A stretch of DNA of 33,648 nt from Pseudomonadota bacterium (GTDB taxonomy: Bacteria > Pseudomonadota > Alphaproteobacteria > Rhizobiales > Devosiaceae), in assembly GCA_023391095.1 (NCBI GenBank), contig JAEWBN010000011.1, positions 1 to 33,648 of the forward strand, given 5' to 3'. Under the pieces are notes generated by a model. The model searched no databases. It saw only the letters and a program-made list of their open reading frames with translations, and had not been told where the DNA came from. Of this stretch, positions 7,348-15,356 are shown in pieces. The translations under genes were made by a program, and so were the position numbers. Position 1 is the first letter of the stretch. Each line of letters opens with the position of its first letter.

Positions 7348-7419
7348 TCGCTGTGGATTGACGGGCATGCGATTTGACCGCGGGGCCCCGCTGCCACAAG
7401 GTCGGGCCAGGAGACGCAT

Positions 7420-10400
7420 ATGACTGGCCCCGGCTTTATCCACCTTCATGTTCACTCGGCCTTCTCGCTTCTGGAAGGCGCCTTGCAGCTCGAGACCATT
7501 CTCAAGCTTGCCGCTGAGGATCATCAACCCGCCCTTGGCATTGCCGATACGAACAATCTCTTCGGTGCCCTCGAATTTTCCGAGAAGGCCACCAAGAAAG
7601 GCATCCAGCCGCTGACCGGGGTGGAGCTTGCTGTCGATTTTGCCGCCTCGGAGGAGCGCCTGAGCGAGCGCGGACACATGGCCTGGACCGGCAAGTCCAG
7701 CATCGTGCTCATGGCCCAGTCCGAGCAGGGCTTCTCAAATCTCTCCCAACTGGTGTCGCGTGCCTACCTTGAGGGTGAAGATGGCCTGGCGCGCGCCAAG
7801 CTCGATTGGATGACGCGCGATAGCCTAGCGGGCATCATCTGCCTTTCCGGCGGCCCCGAGGGCGCCATTGATATGGCGTTCGCGCACGGTCAGGACGCAA
7901 ACGCCATTAAGCGGCTCGACCGGTTGGCCGACCTCTTCGGGGATCGCTTCTATATCGAGCTGCAGCGCCATGGCCGGCCGATGGAGGCCAATGTCGAGCC
8001 GCGGCTGATCGACTATGCCTACCGCAAGGGCATTCCGCTGGTTGCCACCAACGAGCCCTTCTTCAAGACCGCAAAGGAATACGAGGCGCACGACGCGCTG
8101 CTCGCGATCGCAGGCGGCTCCGTGCTGGCCCAGACCGAACGGCGCAAGCTCAGCGACCAGCACTTCTTCAAGACGCGCGCGCAGATGACGGAGCTGTTTT
8201 CCGATCTGCCCGAAGCGCTTGAGTCGACGGTCGAGATCGCGCGGCGCGTGGCCTATCGTCCTCGCACCCGCGGACCAATCCTGCCCAAGTTCGCGGCCGG
8301 CTCGCACGCCACTGAAGACGAGGTGGTGGCAGCAGAGGCCGCCGAACTGCGGCGCATCGCCGTCGAAGGTCTGGACAAGCGGATCGCGACAACGGGCATT
8401 GCACCGGGCAAGACGGAAACAGAATATCGGGAACGGCTCGACTTCGAACTGACCATCATCGAAAAGATGAAGTTCCCTGGCTATTTCCTTATCGTTGCGG
8501 ACTTTATCCAATGGGCAAAGGCCCACGACATTCCTGTTGGACCCGGCCGTGGCTCCGGCGCAGGCTCACTCGTCGCCTATGCCACCACGATCACTGACCT
8601 CGACCCGCTCCGCTATAATCTCCTCTTCGAACGCTTCCTCAATCCGGAACGCGTCTCGATGCCCGACTTCGATATCGACTTCTGCCAGGACCGCCGCGAG
8701 GAGGTCATCGACTACGTTCAGCAGAAATACGGCTCCAGCCAGGTCGCCCAGATCATCACGTTCGGAACGCTCCAGGCGCGCGCCGTCCTGCGCGACGTCG
8801 GCCGCGTGCTGCAGATGCCCTACGGCCAGGTCGATCGCATCTGTAAGCTGGTTCCAGCCAACCCGGCCGATCCGTGGTCGGTCGAGCGCACGCTCAAGGA
8901 AGTGCCGCAGTTCAAGCAGATGGTCGACGATGACGAAACCGTCGCCCAGCTGGTCGAAATTGCCCAGGCGCTGGAAGGGCTTTTCCGCCACGCCTCGACC
9001 CACGCCGCCGGCATCGTGATCGGTGACCGGCCATTGCAGGAACTGCTGCCGCTTTATCGCGATCCGCGCTCCGATATGCCGGTGACCCAATACAACCTCA
9101 AATGGGTGGAGCCCGCCGGTCTCGTCAAATTCGACTTCCTGGGCCTCAAGACGCTGACGACCATCCGCTATGCCGTGGATATGGTCAAAAAGCGCGGCAT
9201 AGAGCTCGACATCGACGCGATCCCGATCGACGACGCGGCGACCTACAAGCTTTATGCGCGCGGCGACACCTACGGCATTTTCCAGTTTGAATCGGCCGGC
9301 ATGCGGCGGGCCCTGATGGAACTCAAGCCCGACCGCATCGAAGACCTGATCGCCATGAACGCGCTCTATCGGCCCGGTCCGATGGACAATATCCCGAGCT
9401 TCATCAACCGTAAGCACGGCACCGAGGAGGTGAGTTACCCTCATCCGGCGCTGTCGACGGTGCTCGACGAAACCTACGGCATCATCGTCTATCAGGAGCA
9501 GGTGATGCAGATCGCCCAGCTTCTCTCGGGCTATTCGCTCGGTGAAGCCGATATGCTCCGTCGCGCCATGGGCAAGAAGATCAAGGCCGAGATGGATGCC
9601 CAGCGCGTCCGCTTCCGCGAAGGGTCTGGCCCGCAAGGGGTGAGTGAAGCGCTGGCGGACGAGATTTTCGACCTTCTCGCCAAGTTCGCCAATTACGGCT
9701 TCAACAAGAGCCATGCCGCGGCCTACGCCTGGGTGAGCTACCAGACCGCCTATCTTAAGGAACACTTTCCGCACGAATTCTACGCCGCGTCGATGACGCT
9801 CGACATGGCGCAAACGGACAAGCTTTCCGATTTCCGCCGAGAGGCGGGCAAGAAGGGCATCGAAGTGGTGCCGCCCTGCGTCAATCGCTCCGAAGTGGTC
9901 TTCGCCGTAAAGGACGACCGCATTCATTATGGCCTATCTGCCGTGAAAGGCGTGGGCCGGGCGATGGCCGAGCATATCGTCGAGGTGCGGGGCAACACGC
10001 CGTTCAAGGATCTGGGCGACTTCGCCCGCCGAGTCGATCCGCGCGTGCTCAACAAGCGGACCTTGGAGACCCTGGTCAATGCCGGCGCCTTCGACGCCCT
10101 CGCGCCCCGCCGTGAAGTCGCCTTTGCCGCCGTCGAGGCGGTGATCGGGACTGCCCAGTCGCTAACGGCGGATCGGAGCAGCGGTCAGGTATCCATGTTC
10201 GATAGCGTCGAAGAGGAACCCTTCCGGCTGCCGACTGGCGTTCCGGTCTGGAGTTCAACCGAACGCGCCGACCGCGAGCTGGCCGCCATTGGTTTCCACC
10301 TCTCGGCCCACCCGCTGGATGCCTATGCCGACCTCTTTGAAAAGCTGCGCGTTCAACGCTGGAGCGATTTCGAGCGCGCCGTGAAGGACGGGGCTGGGGC

Positions 10401-10875
10401 AGGGCGCCTTGCCGGCACCATCTCGTCTCGCAATGATCGCCGCACCCGCAAGGGCACGCCGATGATGATCCTTTCGCTGTCCGACCAGAGTGGCACGTTT
10501 GAAGTCATCGCCTTCTCCGAGCAGATCAACGAGTTCGGGGCGATCCTGCAGCCGGGCAATTCGGTGATCCTGCAGGTCGGAGCGGACGAGCGCGCCGAAG
10601 GTATTAGCCTGCGTCTGGTGTCCGCCGAACCCATCGCGGGTCTGGCCGAGCGGGTGGACCGTCGGCTCACCGTCTTCGCGGCTGATCCCAAAGCGCTTGG
10701 GCCGATCAACACCCAGTTGCGGCGCGGCGGCAATGGTACGGTGAGCTTTGTGGTCATTCGCGATGGCGGCGCGCGCGAATACGAAATCGAGCTGCCCGGC
10801 AAGTATGCTGTCACCCCGGAAGTGGCGGGCGGCATCAAGGCGCTCGATGGCGTGACGGACGTTCGGTTTGTGTGA
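7420..10875 (+). CDS. dnaE: DNA polymerase III alpha subunit
   Basis: The 1151-residue catalytic subunit of the replicative DNA polymerase. The N-terminal PHP domain begins IHLHVHSAFSLLEGA. The polymerase active site MPDFDIDF is at residues 414-421 with acidic residues D416 and D418, and the third acidic residue lies in KFDFLGLKT near 570. The helix-hairpin-helix region follows, then QVSMF at 923-927, matching the internal beta-clamp-binding motif of E. coli DnaE (QADMF). An OB-fold spans roughly 985-1080. The length is that of DnaE1, not the shorter error-prone DnaE2. AGGAG precedes the ATG. A perfect 12-bp palindrome (GCGGGGCCCCGC, 7380-7391) lies just upstream. Confidence 0.97.
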   Translation: MTGPGFIHLHVHSAFSLLEGALQLETILKLAAEDHQPALGIADTNNLFGALEFSEKATKKGIQPLTGVELAVDFAASEERLSERGHMAWTGKSSIVLMAQSEQGFSNLSQLVSRAYLEGEDGLARAKLDWMTRDSLAGIICLSGGPEGAIDMAFAHGQDANAIKRLDRLADLFGDRFYIELQRHGRPMEANVEPRLIDYAYRKGIPLVATNEPFFKTAKEYEAHDALLAIAGGSVLAQTERRKLSDQHFFKTRAQMTELFSDLPEALESTVEIARRVAYRPRTRGPILPKFAAGSHATEDEVVAAEAAELRRIAVEGLDKRIATTGIAPGKTETEYRERLDFELTIIEKMKFPGYFLIVADFIQWAKAHDIPVGPGRGSGAGSLVAYATTITDLDPLRYNLLFERFLNPERVSMPDFDIDFCQDRREEVIDYVQQKYGSSQVAQIITFGTLQARAVLRDVGRVLQMPYGQVDRICKLVPANPADPWSVERTLKEVPQFKQMVDDDETVAQLVEIAQALEGLFRHASTHAAGIVIGDRPLQELLPLYRDPRSDMPVTQYNLKWVEPAGLVKFDFLGLKTLTTIRYAVDMVKKRGIELDIDAIPIDDAATYKLYARGDTYGIFQFESAGMRRALMELKPDRIEDLIAMNALYRPGPMDNIPSFINRKHGTEEVSYPHPALSTVLDETYGIIVYQEQVMQIAQLLSGYSLGEADMLRRAMGKKIKAEMDAQRVRFREGSGPQGVSEALADEIFDLLAKFANYGFNKSHAAAYAWVSYQTAYLKEHFPHEFYAASMTLDMAQTDKLSDFRREAGKKGIEVVPPCVNRSEVVFAVKDDRIHYGLSAVKGVGRAMAEHIVEVRGNTPFKDLGDFARRVDPRVLNKRTLETLVNAGAFDALAPRREVAFAAVEAVIGTAQSLTADRSSGQVSMFDSVEEEPFRLPTGVPVWSSTERADRELAAIGFHLSAHPLDAYADLFEKLRVQRWSDFERAVKDGAGAGRLAGTISSRNDRRTRKGTPMMILSLSDQSGTFEVIAFSEQINEFGAILQPGNSVILQVGADERAEGISLRLVSAEPIAGLAERVDRRLTVFAADPKALGPINTQLRRGGNGTVSFVVIRDGGAREYEIELPGKYAVTPEVAGGIKALDGVTDVRFV

Positions 10876-11023
10876 GAATAAACGCGGGAGAGGCGAGCCG
10901 TTCAGCCCATCCTCTCTCGCTCAGGGGTTTTCACCCTTGTCCCCGCGTGCTTGGCGCGGGTCTATGCAGATTTAACGTGCCCATTTTCACGCGGTTCCCT
11001 TCAACTGTCTGTGTGCGTCAGGC

Positions 11024-11052
11024 TTGCGTCTACGGGCATGTTCCCCTATAGG
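11024..11052 (+). promoter_or_regulatory. Predicted rpsB promoter
   Basis: TTGCGT (11024-11029) and TATAGG (11047-11052) are separated by 17 bases; CTATAG at 11046 with a 16-base spacer is an equivalent reading. It would start a leader of about 125 bases before the rpsB ATG. This is pattern matching only. Confidence 0.4.
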
Positions 11053-11094
11053 AGCGGCGCGTTCGGCGCTTGGCGTCGGCGTGATCACACACAC

Positions 11095-11151
11095 GAAGCA
11101 GGCTTTCCTTCGGGAAATCCATCCGGTGGCGGGTATCCGTCGCAAGGCTTC
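11095..11151 (+). promoter_or_regulatory. rpsB: Structured rpsB 5' leader with a UUCG tetraloop hairpin
   Basis: TTTCC and GGAAA (11104-11117) form a stem closed by the very stable C-UUCG-G tetraloop. It is enclosed by GAAGC (11095-11099) pairing with GCTTC (11147-11151). The structure sits about 35 bases before the start codon in the predicted leader, the right place for feedback control by S2, which is known for rpsB leaders in other bacteria. The regulatory role is inference. Confidence 0.35.
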
Positions 11152-11184
11152 GTGGAGGCATCAACCGGTAAAGGAGCAGCCCAA

Positions 11185-11958
11185 ATGGCACTGCCTGAAT
11201 TCTCTATGCGTCAGCTTCTGGAAGCTGGCGTTCACTTCGGTCACCAGAAGCACCGCTGGAACCCGAAGATGGAACGCTACATCTTTGGCGTTCGTAACGA
11301 CATCCACATTCTCGACCTGAGCCAGACCGTCCCGGCTCTCAGCCGCGCTCTGCAGCTCGTGTCCGACACCGTTGCCGATGGCGGCCGCGTGCTCTTCGTT
11401 GGCACCAAGCGCCAGGCCGCTCCGCTGGTTGCGGACGCCGCCAAGCAGTCGGCCCAGTACTACGTCAACTCCCGCTGGCTCGGCGGCACGCTGACCAACT
11501 GGCAGACCATCTCGAACTCCATCGCCCGCCTGCGCGAGCTGGAATCGATGAGCGAAGCCGACCTGGCTCTGCGCACCAAGAAGGAACGCCTGATGATGTC
11601 CCGCGAGCAGGAGCGTCTTGAGCGCGACCTGGGCGGCATCAAGGACATGGGCAACGTTCCGAGCCTGCTGTTCGTGATCGACACGAACAAGGAAGCCAAC
11701 GCAATCAAGGAAGCCCGTCGCCTGGGCATTCCGGTCGTCGCCATCGTCGACACCAATTGCGATCCGGACACCGTCGACTACCCGATCCCGGGCAACGACG
11801 ACGCCAGCCGCGCTCTTGAGCTCTATGTCTCGCTGATCTCGCGCGCTGCCATCGACGGCATCGGCCGTTCGTCCAGCGCACTGGGCGCCGACCTTGGCGC
11901 TGCGTCGGAAGCTCCGGCTGAAGATCTGCCGGCTGAAGGCGAAGCTGCCGTCAACTGA
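11185..11958 (+). CDS. rpsB: Small ribosomal subunit protein S2
   Basis: A 257-residue S2 protein of the 30S subunit. It starts MALPEFSMRQLLEAGVHFGH and contains HQKHRWNPKME, GTKRQA, SRWLGGTLTNWQTI and, later, VVAIVDTNCDPD, all typical of S2. AAGGAG eight bases upstream fixes the start. The C-terminal tail is rich in Ala and Glu, common in alphaproteobacteria. tsf follows after 131 bases in the usual rpsB-tsf pair. Codon choice is strongly biased towards C-ending codons, as expected of a highly expressed gene. Confidence 0.98.
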   Translation: MALPEFSMRQLLEAGVHFGHQKHRWNPKMERYIFGVRNDIHILDLSQTVPALSRALQLVSDTVADGGRVLFVGTKRQAAPLVADAAKQSAQYYVNSRWLGGTLTNWQTISNSIARLRELESMSEADLALRTKKERLMMSREQERLERDLGGIKDMGNVPSLLFVIDTNKEANAIKEARRLGIPVVAIVDTNCDPDTVDYPIPGNDDASRALELYVSLISRAAIDGIGRSSSALGADLGAASEAPAEDLPAEGEAAVN

Positions 11959-11984
11959 CGGTCACGCATTGGCGCTTTTGATGA

Positions 11985-12009
11985 GGGAAAGGCGGCATCC
12001 GCCTTTCCC
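11985..12009 (+). terminator. Long perfect hairpin in the rpsB-tsf intercistronic region
   Basis: GGGAAAGGCGG and CCGCCTTTCCC pair over 11 bp around a CAT loop, 26 bases after the rpsB stop. No T tract follows, so it is more likely an attenuator, pause or RNA-stability element than a full terminator. Confidence 0.45.
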
Positions 12010-12022
12010 GCAAGCGTTCCGG

Positions 12023-12039
12023 GGCCCGTGTGACGGGCC
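12023..12039 (+). other. Second hairpin between rpsB and tsf
   Basis: GGCCCGT and ACGGGCC form a perfect 7-bp stem with a GTG loop, 13 bases after the previous hairpin and about 50 bases before the tsf start. The tandem stems may set the S2 to EF-Ts ratio through processing or partial termination. Confidence 0.35.
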
Positions 12040-12089
12040 GAACCCAATTTGAAATGCAGTTCCGGCAGGGACTGCCAAGAGGTGAACCC

Positions 12090-13016
12090 ATGGAAATCAC
12101 TGCTGCAATGGTCAAGCAGCTCCGCGACTCGACTGGCGTCGGGATGATGGACTGCAAGAAGGCTCTGGCCGAAACCAATGGCGACATGGAAGCCGCCGTC
12201 GATTGGCTGCGTACCCGTGGCCTGGCAAAGGCCGCCAAGAAGGCCGACCGTGTCGCCGCTGAAGGTCTGGTCGGTGTTGCCACCGCCGGCACCAAGGCTG
12301 CCGTGGTCGAAGTGAACTCCGAAACCGACTTCGTTGCCCGCAACGAGCAGTTCCAGAACATCGTCGGCACCGTTGCCAAGCTCGCGCTCGACGCGGATGG
12401 CGATGTCGCCAAGCTCGGTGAAATGCCGTTCCCCGGCGCTGGTCACTCGGTGTCCGCCGAACTGACCGAAGCCATCGCCAAGATCGGCGAAAACATGAAC
12501 CTGCGCCGCACGCAGGTCGTGTCGGTGTCCGACGGTGTCGTGGAAAGCTACATCCACAACGCGGTCAAGCCGGGCCTGGGCAAGATCGGTATCCTGGTTG
12601 CTCTGGAATCGACCGGCGACAAGGCTGCCCTGTCGGCTCTCGGCAAGCAGCTTGCCATGCACATCGCGGCCGCACAGCCGCAGGCTATCGCGCCTGAAGA
12701 ACTGGATCAGGACGTTGTTGCCCGTGAGCGCGCCATCATTCTCGAGCAGGTCAAGGAAAGCGGCAAGCCCGCCGAGATCGCCGAAAAGATGGTCGAAGGC
12801 CGTATGCGCAAGTACTTCGAAGAAGTCACTCTGCTCAGCCAGGTGTTTGTGATCGACGGCGAGACCCGCGTTGGCGACGCCATCAAGAACGCTGAAAAGG
12901 AAGTTGGCGCTCCGATCACTCTGACCAAGTTCGTGCGTTTCGCCCTGGGCGAAGGCATCGAAAAGGCCGAGACCGATTTTGCTGCTGAAGTCGCCGCCAC
13001 TGCCGGCGTAAAGTAA
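12090..13016 (+). CDS. tsf: Elongation factor Ts
   Basis: A 308-residue EF-Ts, the guanine nucleotide exchange factor that recycles EF-Tu in the cytoplasm. The N-terminal UBA-like domain begins MEITAAMVKQLRDSTG and includes GVGMMDCKKAL; the EF-Tu-contacting motif TDFVARNE follows. The coiled-coil dimerisation region lies in the C-terminal half. AAGAGGTG sits 5-12 bases before the ATG; longer in-frame starts back to 12030 run into the intercistronic hairpin and are rejected. A strong terminator follows the stop, so rpsB-tsf is a closed transcription unit. Confidence 0.98.
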   Translation: MEITAAMVKQLRDSTGVGMMDCKKALAETNGDMEAAVDWLRTRGLAKAAKKADRVAAEGLVGVATAGTKAAVVEVNSETDFVARNEQFQNIVGTVAKLALDADGDVAKLGEMPFPGAGHSVSAELTEAIAKIGENMNLRRTQVVSVSDGVVESYIHNAVKPGLGKIGILVALESTGDKAALSALGKQLAMHIAAAQPQAIAPEELDQDVVARERAIILEQVKESGKPAEIAEKMVEGRMRKYFEEVTLLSQVFVIDGETRVGDAIKNAEKEVGAPITLTKFVRFALGEGIEKAETDFAAEVAATAGVK

Positions 13017-13025
13017 GCTGCCCGT

Positions 13026-13056
13026 TTCGGGCGGGCCCAGGCCCGCCCGAACTTTT
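13026..13056 (+). terminator. Intrinsic terminator after tsf
   Basis: TTCGGGCGGGCC and GGCCCGCCCGAA form a perfect 12-bp stem with a 2-base CA loop, followed by CTTTT, ten bases after the tsf stop. It ends the rpsB-tsf unit. Confidence 0.8.
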
Positions 13057-13203
13057 GGCCGCCGCGCCGTTGGCCGGTCAGGCCACTCGATTTGCATTTA
13101 CACCATTCGCAACTTCGCCTTCATTAGAAGGTGAAACTATTCTAGGGTCCCGGCGGTCTCCGGATTCGGCCGACCCAATTGTCCTGACTGAACGAGGTCC
13201 GCC

Positions 13204-13923
13204 ATGCCGTCCGCCTATAAGCGCATCCTGCTCAAGGTTTCGGGCGAGGCGTTGGCGGGGGACAATTCTTTTGGCATCGAACCACCGTTTCTCCAGGCAG
13301 TCGCCAAGCAGATCGCTGATGTGGCGCGCGGCGGCACCCAGGTCGCCATCGTGGTGGGCGGCGGCAATATTTTTCGCGGCATGGCCGGCGCTGCCGATGG
13401 CACCGATCGGGTAACTGCCGATCTGATGGGCATGCTGGGCACCATGATCAATGCCCTGGCCCTCAGCAACGCCATCTCGCGCCAGGGAATTAAATCCAAG
13501 CCGTTCAGCGCTGCGACCATGCCCTCGGTTGCGGACACTTTTACCGCGCGTGATGCCAAGCTGGCGCTTGAAGAAGGCTTTGTCGTCGTCCTGGGCGGTG
13601 GAACCGGCAACCCGTTCTTTACGACCGACACCGCCGCCACGCTGCGCGCCATTGAGCTCGAATGCGATGTGGTGCTCAAGGGGACCAAGGTCGACGGCGT
13701 CTATTCCGCCGATCCGATGAAGGATCCCTCGGCCGAGCGCTATGCGGCGATCACCTATGATGAAGTGATCGGAAAGAACCTTAAGGTCATGGATACGGCC
13801 GCATTCGCGCTTGCCCGCGACAATGCCATGCCGATAATCGTCTATGCCCTGGATGACGCCGCGGGCTTGACTGGGGTGCTGGAAGGCCGGGGCGTGTCGA
13901 CCCGCGTCGGCAATCCGCTCTGA
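13204..13923 (+). CDS. pyrH: UMP kinase
   Basis: A 239-residue UMP kinase of the amino-acid kinase fold, which phosphorylates UMP to UDP in pyrimidine nucleotide synthesis. Characteristic motifs are RILLKVSGEALAG at the N-terminus, VVGGGNIFRG, GTGNPFFTTDTAA in the active-site region and KGTKVDGVYSADP. The length is standard. GAGG lies eight bases before the ATG. A strong terminator separates it from tsf, and the 150-bp gap holds a CCTTC-ATTA-GAAGG stem (13118-13131) and a TATTCT -10-like element near 13138, so pyrH probably has its own promoter and heads the pyrH-frr-uppS-cdsA-rseP run. Confidence 0.97.
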   Translation: MPSAYKRILLKVSGEALAGDNSFGIEPPFLQAVAKQIADVARGGTQVAIVVGGGNIFRGMAGAADGTDRVTADLMGMLGTMINALALSNAISRQGIKSKPFSAATMPSVADTFTARDAKLALEEGFVVVLGGGTGNPFFTTDTAATLRAIELECDVVLKGTKVDGVYSADPMKDPSAERYAAITYDEVIGKNLKVMDTAAFALARDNAMPIIVYALDDAAGLTGVLEGRGVSTRVGNPL

Positions 13924-14005
13924 TCGAATATTTCTCCGCTGCGCGGAACACGAATTGGTGGCAGTCAACACTGCTCCCAGCAAGAATACGGGAAGGAAAC
14001 CGGCA

Positions 14006-14563
14006 ATGGCCAGCTACGATCTCAACGATCTCAAGAACCGGATGCAGAAGTCCATCGCGTCTCTCAAGGACGAGTTGAGCGGCCTCAGGACCGGTCGTGC
14101 CAGCGCCAGCCTGCTCGAGCCTGTAACCGTTGATGCCTATGGCTCGCGCATGCCGCTCAACCAGGTTGCGACAGTGACCGTTCCCGAGCCGCGCATGCTA
14201 TCCGTGCAGGTCTGGGACCGTGGCATGGCCAATGCTGTCGAAAAGGCCATTCGTGACAGCGGCCTGGGCCTCAACCCGATGGGCGAAGGCCAGGTGATCC
14301 GCGTTCCGCTGCCCGAGTTGAACGAGCAGCGCCGCAAGGAACTGGTCAAGGTTGCTCACACCTATGCCGAGCAGGCCCGTGTGGCCGTGCGACACATTCG
14401 TCGCGACGGCATGGACGGGCTTAAAAAAGCCGAGAAAGATGGCGACATGAGCCAGGACGACGCCAAGAAGCAGTCCGACCTGGTACAGAAGGCCACGGAC
14501 GACGCAGTCAAGGAAATCGACGCGATCGTGGCACAGAAGGAACAGGAGATCATGCAGGTCTGA
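14006..14563 (+). CDS. frr: Ribosome recycling factor
   Basis: A 185-residue ribosome recycling factor, which with EF-G splits post-termination ribosomes. The three-helix bundle and beta domain are recognisable: LKDELSGLRTGRASASLLEPV, then LSVQVWDRGMANAVEKAI, then RIRRDGMD-like VRHIRRDGMDGLKKAEKDG. The length is exactly that of the family. GGAAGGA precedes the ATG; a longer frame reaches 13955 but would place the start upstream of this site. It follows pyrH by 82 bases and precedes uppS by 31, the common pyrH-frr-uppS order. Confidence 0.97.
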   Translation: MASYDLNDLKNRMQKSIASLKDELSGLRTGRASASLLEPVTVDAYGSRMPLNQVATVTVPEPRMLSVQVWDRGMANAVEKAIRDSGLGLNPMGEGQVIRVPLPELNEQRRKELVKVAHTYAEQARVAVRHIRRDGMDGLKKAEKDGDMSQDDAKKQSDLVQKATDDAVKEIDAIVAQKEQEIMQV

Positions 14564-14594
14564 GGACCTCTGATCGCGCGCCAGGAGGGCGTTC

Positions 14595-15356
14595 ATGGCT
14601 GGAGATGCGGCCGCCAGTATAAAGCCTTTGATGGGGACGGGCTTGCGCGTCCCCTCGCATCTGGCCGTGATCATGGATGGAAATGGCCGCTGGGCCAAGC
14701 AGCGCGGCAAGAAGCGCACAGAAGGCCATGTCGAGGGCGTTAAATCGCTCCGCAACCTCGTCGAGTTTTCCATAAACTATGGCCTCTCCTACCTCACGGT
14801 GTTCAGTTTCTCGTCCGAGAACTGGACAAGGCCGCCGGACGAAATATCTTTTATTTTCGGCCTTTTGCGCCGGTTTGTTGCGTCAGACCTTCAGCGTCTG
14901 ATCCGCAACAATGTCCGCGTCCGCATCATCGGAACGCGTACGGGGCTCGACCCCTCGCTGGTGCGGCTGATCAACGATGTGGAAGCCAAGACGGGTCAGA
15001 ACACAGGCCTGACACTGGTTGTCGCCTTCAACTATGGCGGCAAGGCCGAAATCGTTGAAGCAGCACGCCGACTGGCCGTTGAAGTGGCAGCAGGTCGCCT
15101 GAGGCCCGATGACATTACCGAGGAGCGGCTGGCGAACGCCCTGTTCACAGCAGGCATTCCCGATCCGGACCTCATCATCCGCACCAGCGGCGAGCAGCGG
15201 CTTTCCAATTTCCTGTTGTGGCAAGCCGCCTATTCCGAATTCGTCTTCGTTGAGGAAAACTGGCCCGACTTCGACGAGACCAGCTTTCTCAAGGTCCTTG
15301 AAGCCTATTCCCTGCGGGACAGGCGCTTTGGCGGAATTGGGGCGGCTGCGAGTTGA
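14595..15356 (+). CDS. uppS: Isoprenyl transferase (undecaprenyl diphosphate synthase)
   Basis: A 253-residue cis-prenyltransferase making undecaprenyl diphosphate, the lipid carrier for peptidoglycan and surface polysaccharides. The active-site motif HLAVIMDGNGRWAK carries the catalytic Asp at residue 28. FSSENWTRP and RTSGEQRLSNFLLWQ are further family signatures for pyrophosphate and Mg binding. AGGAGG lies six bases before the ATG. The TGA stop overlaps the TTG start of cdsA in the sequence TTGA, so translation is probably coupled. Confidence 0.97.
   Translation: MAGDAAASIKPLMGTGLRVPSHLAVIMDGNGRWAKQRGKKRTEGHVEGVKSLRNLVEFSINYGLSYLTVFSFSSENWTRPPDEISFIFGLLRRFVASDLQRLIRNNVRVRIIGTRTGLDPSLVRLINDVEAKTGQNTGLTLVVAFNYGGKAEIVEAARRLAVEVAAGRLRPDDITEERLANALFTAGIPDPDLIIRTSGEQRLSNFLLWQAAYSEFVFVEENWPDFDETSFLKVLEAYSLRDRRFGGIGAAAS

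Larger units (their letters stand above)
10876..11184. other. Intergenic region between dnaE and rpsB
   Basis: About 310 bp without a protein gene. Just after dnaE, GGAGAGG and CCTCTCT can pair imperfectly, and CCCGCG/CGCGGG forms a 6-bp stem near 10940-10960; neither has a good T tract. The right half contains the predicted rpsB promoter (11024-11052) and a structured 5' leader with a UUCG hairpin at 11104-11117. The ribosome-binding site AAGGAG is at 11171-11176. Confidence 0.55.

Noticed and set aside
7380..7391. Perfect 12-bp palindrome GCGGGGCCCCGC upstream of dnaE
   Set aside because: Pure GC palindrome in a GC-rich genome without a T tract; a chance occurrence is plausible and no role can be supported.
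8566..9927. A 453-codon leftward frame within dnaE
   Set aside because: Antisense shadow of the polymerase core; the real frame has conserved catalytic motifs here.
11823..13097. A 424-codon leftward frame across tsf
   Set aside because: Antisense shadow of EF-Ts; no recognisable family and no ribosome-binding site.
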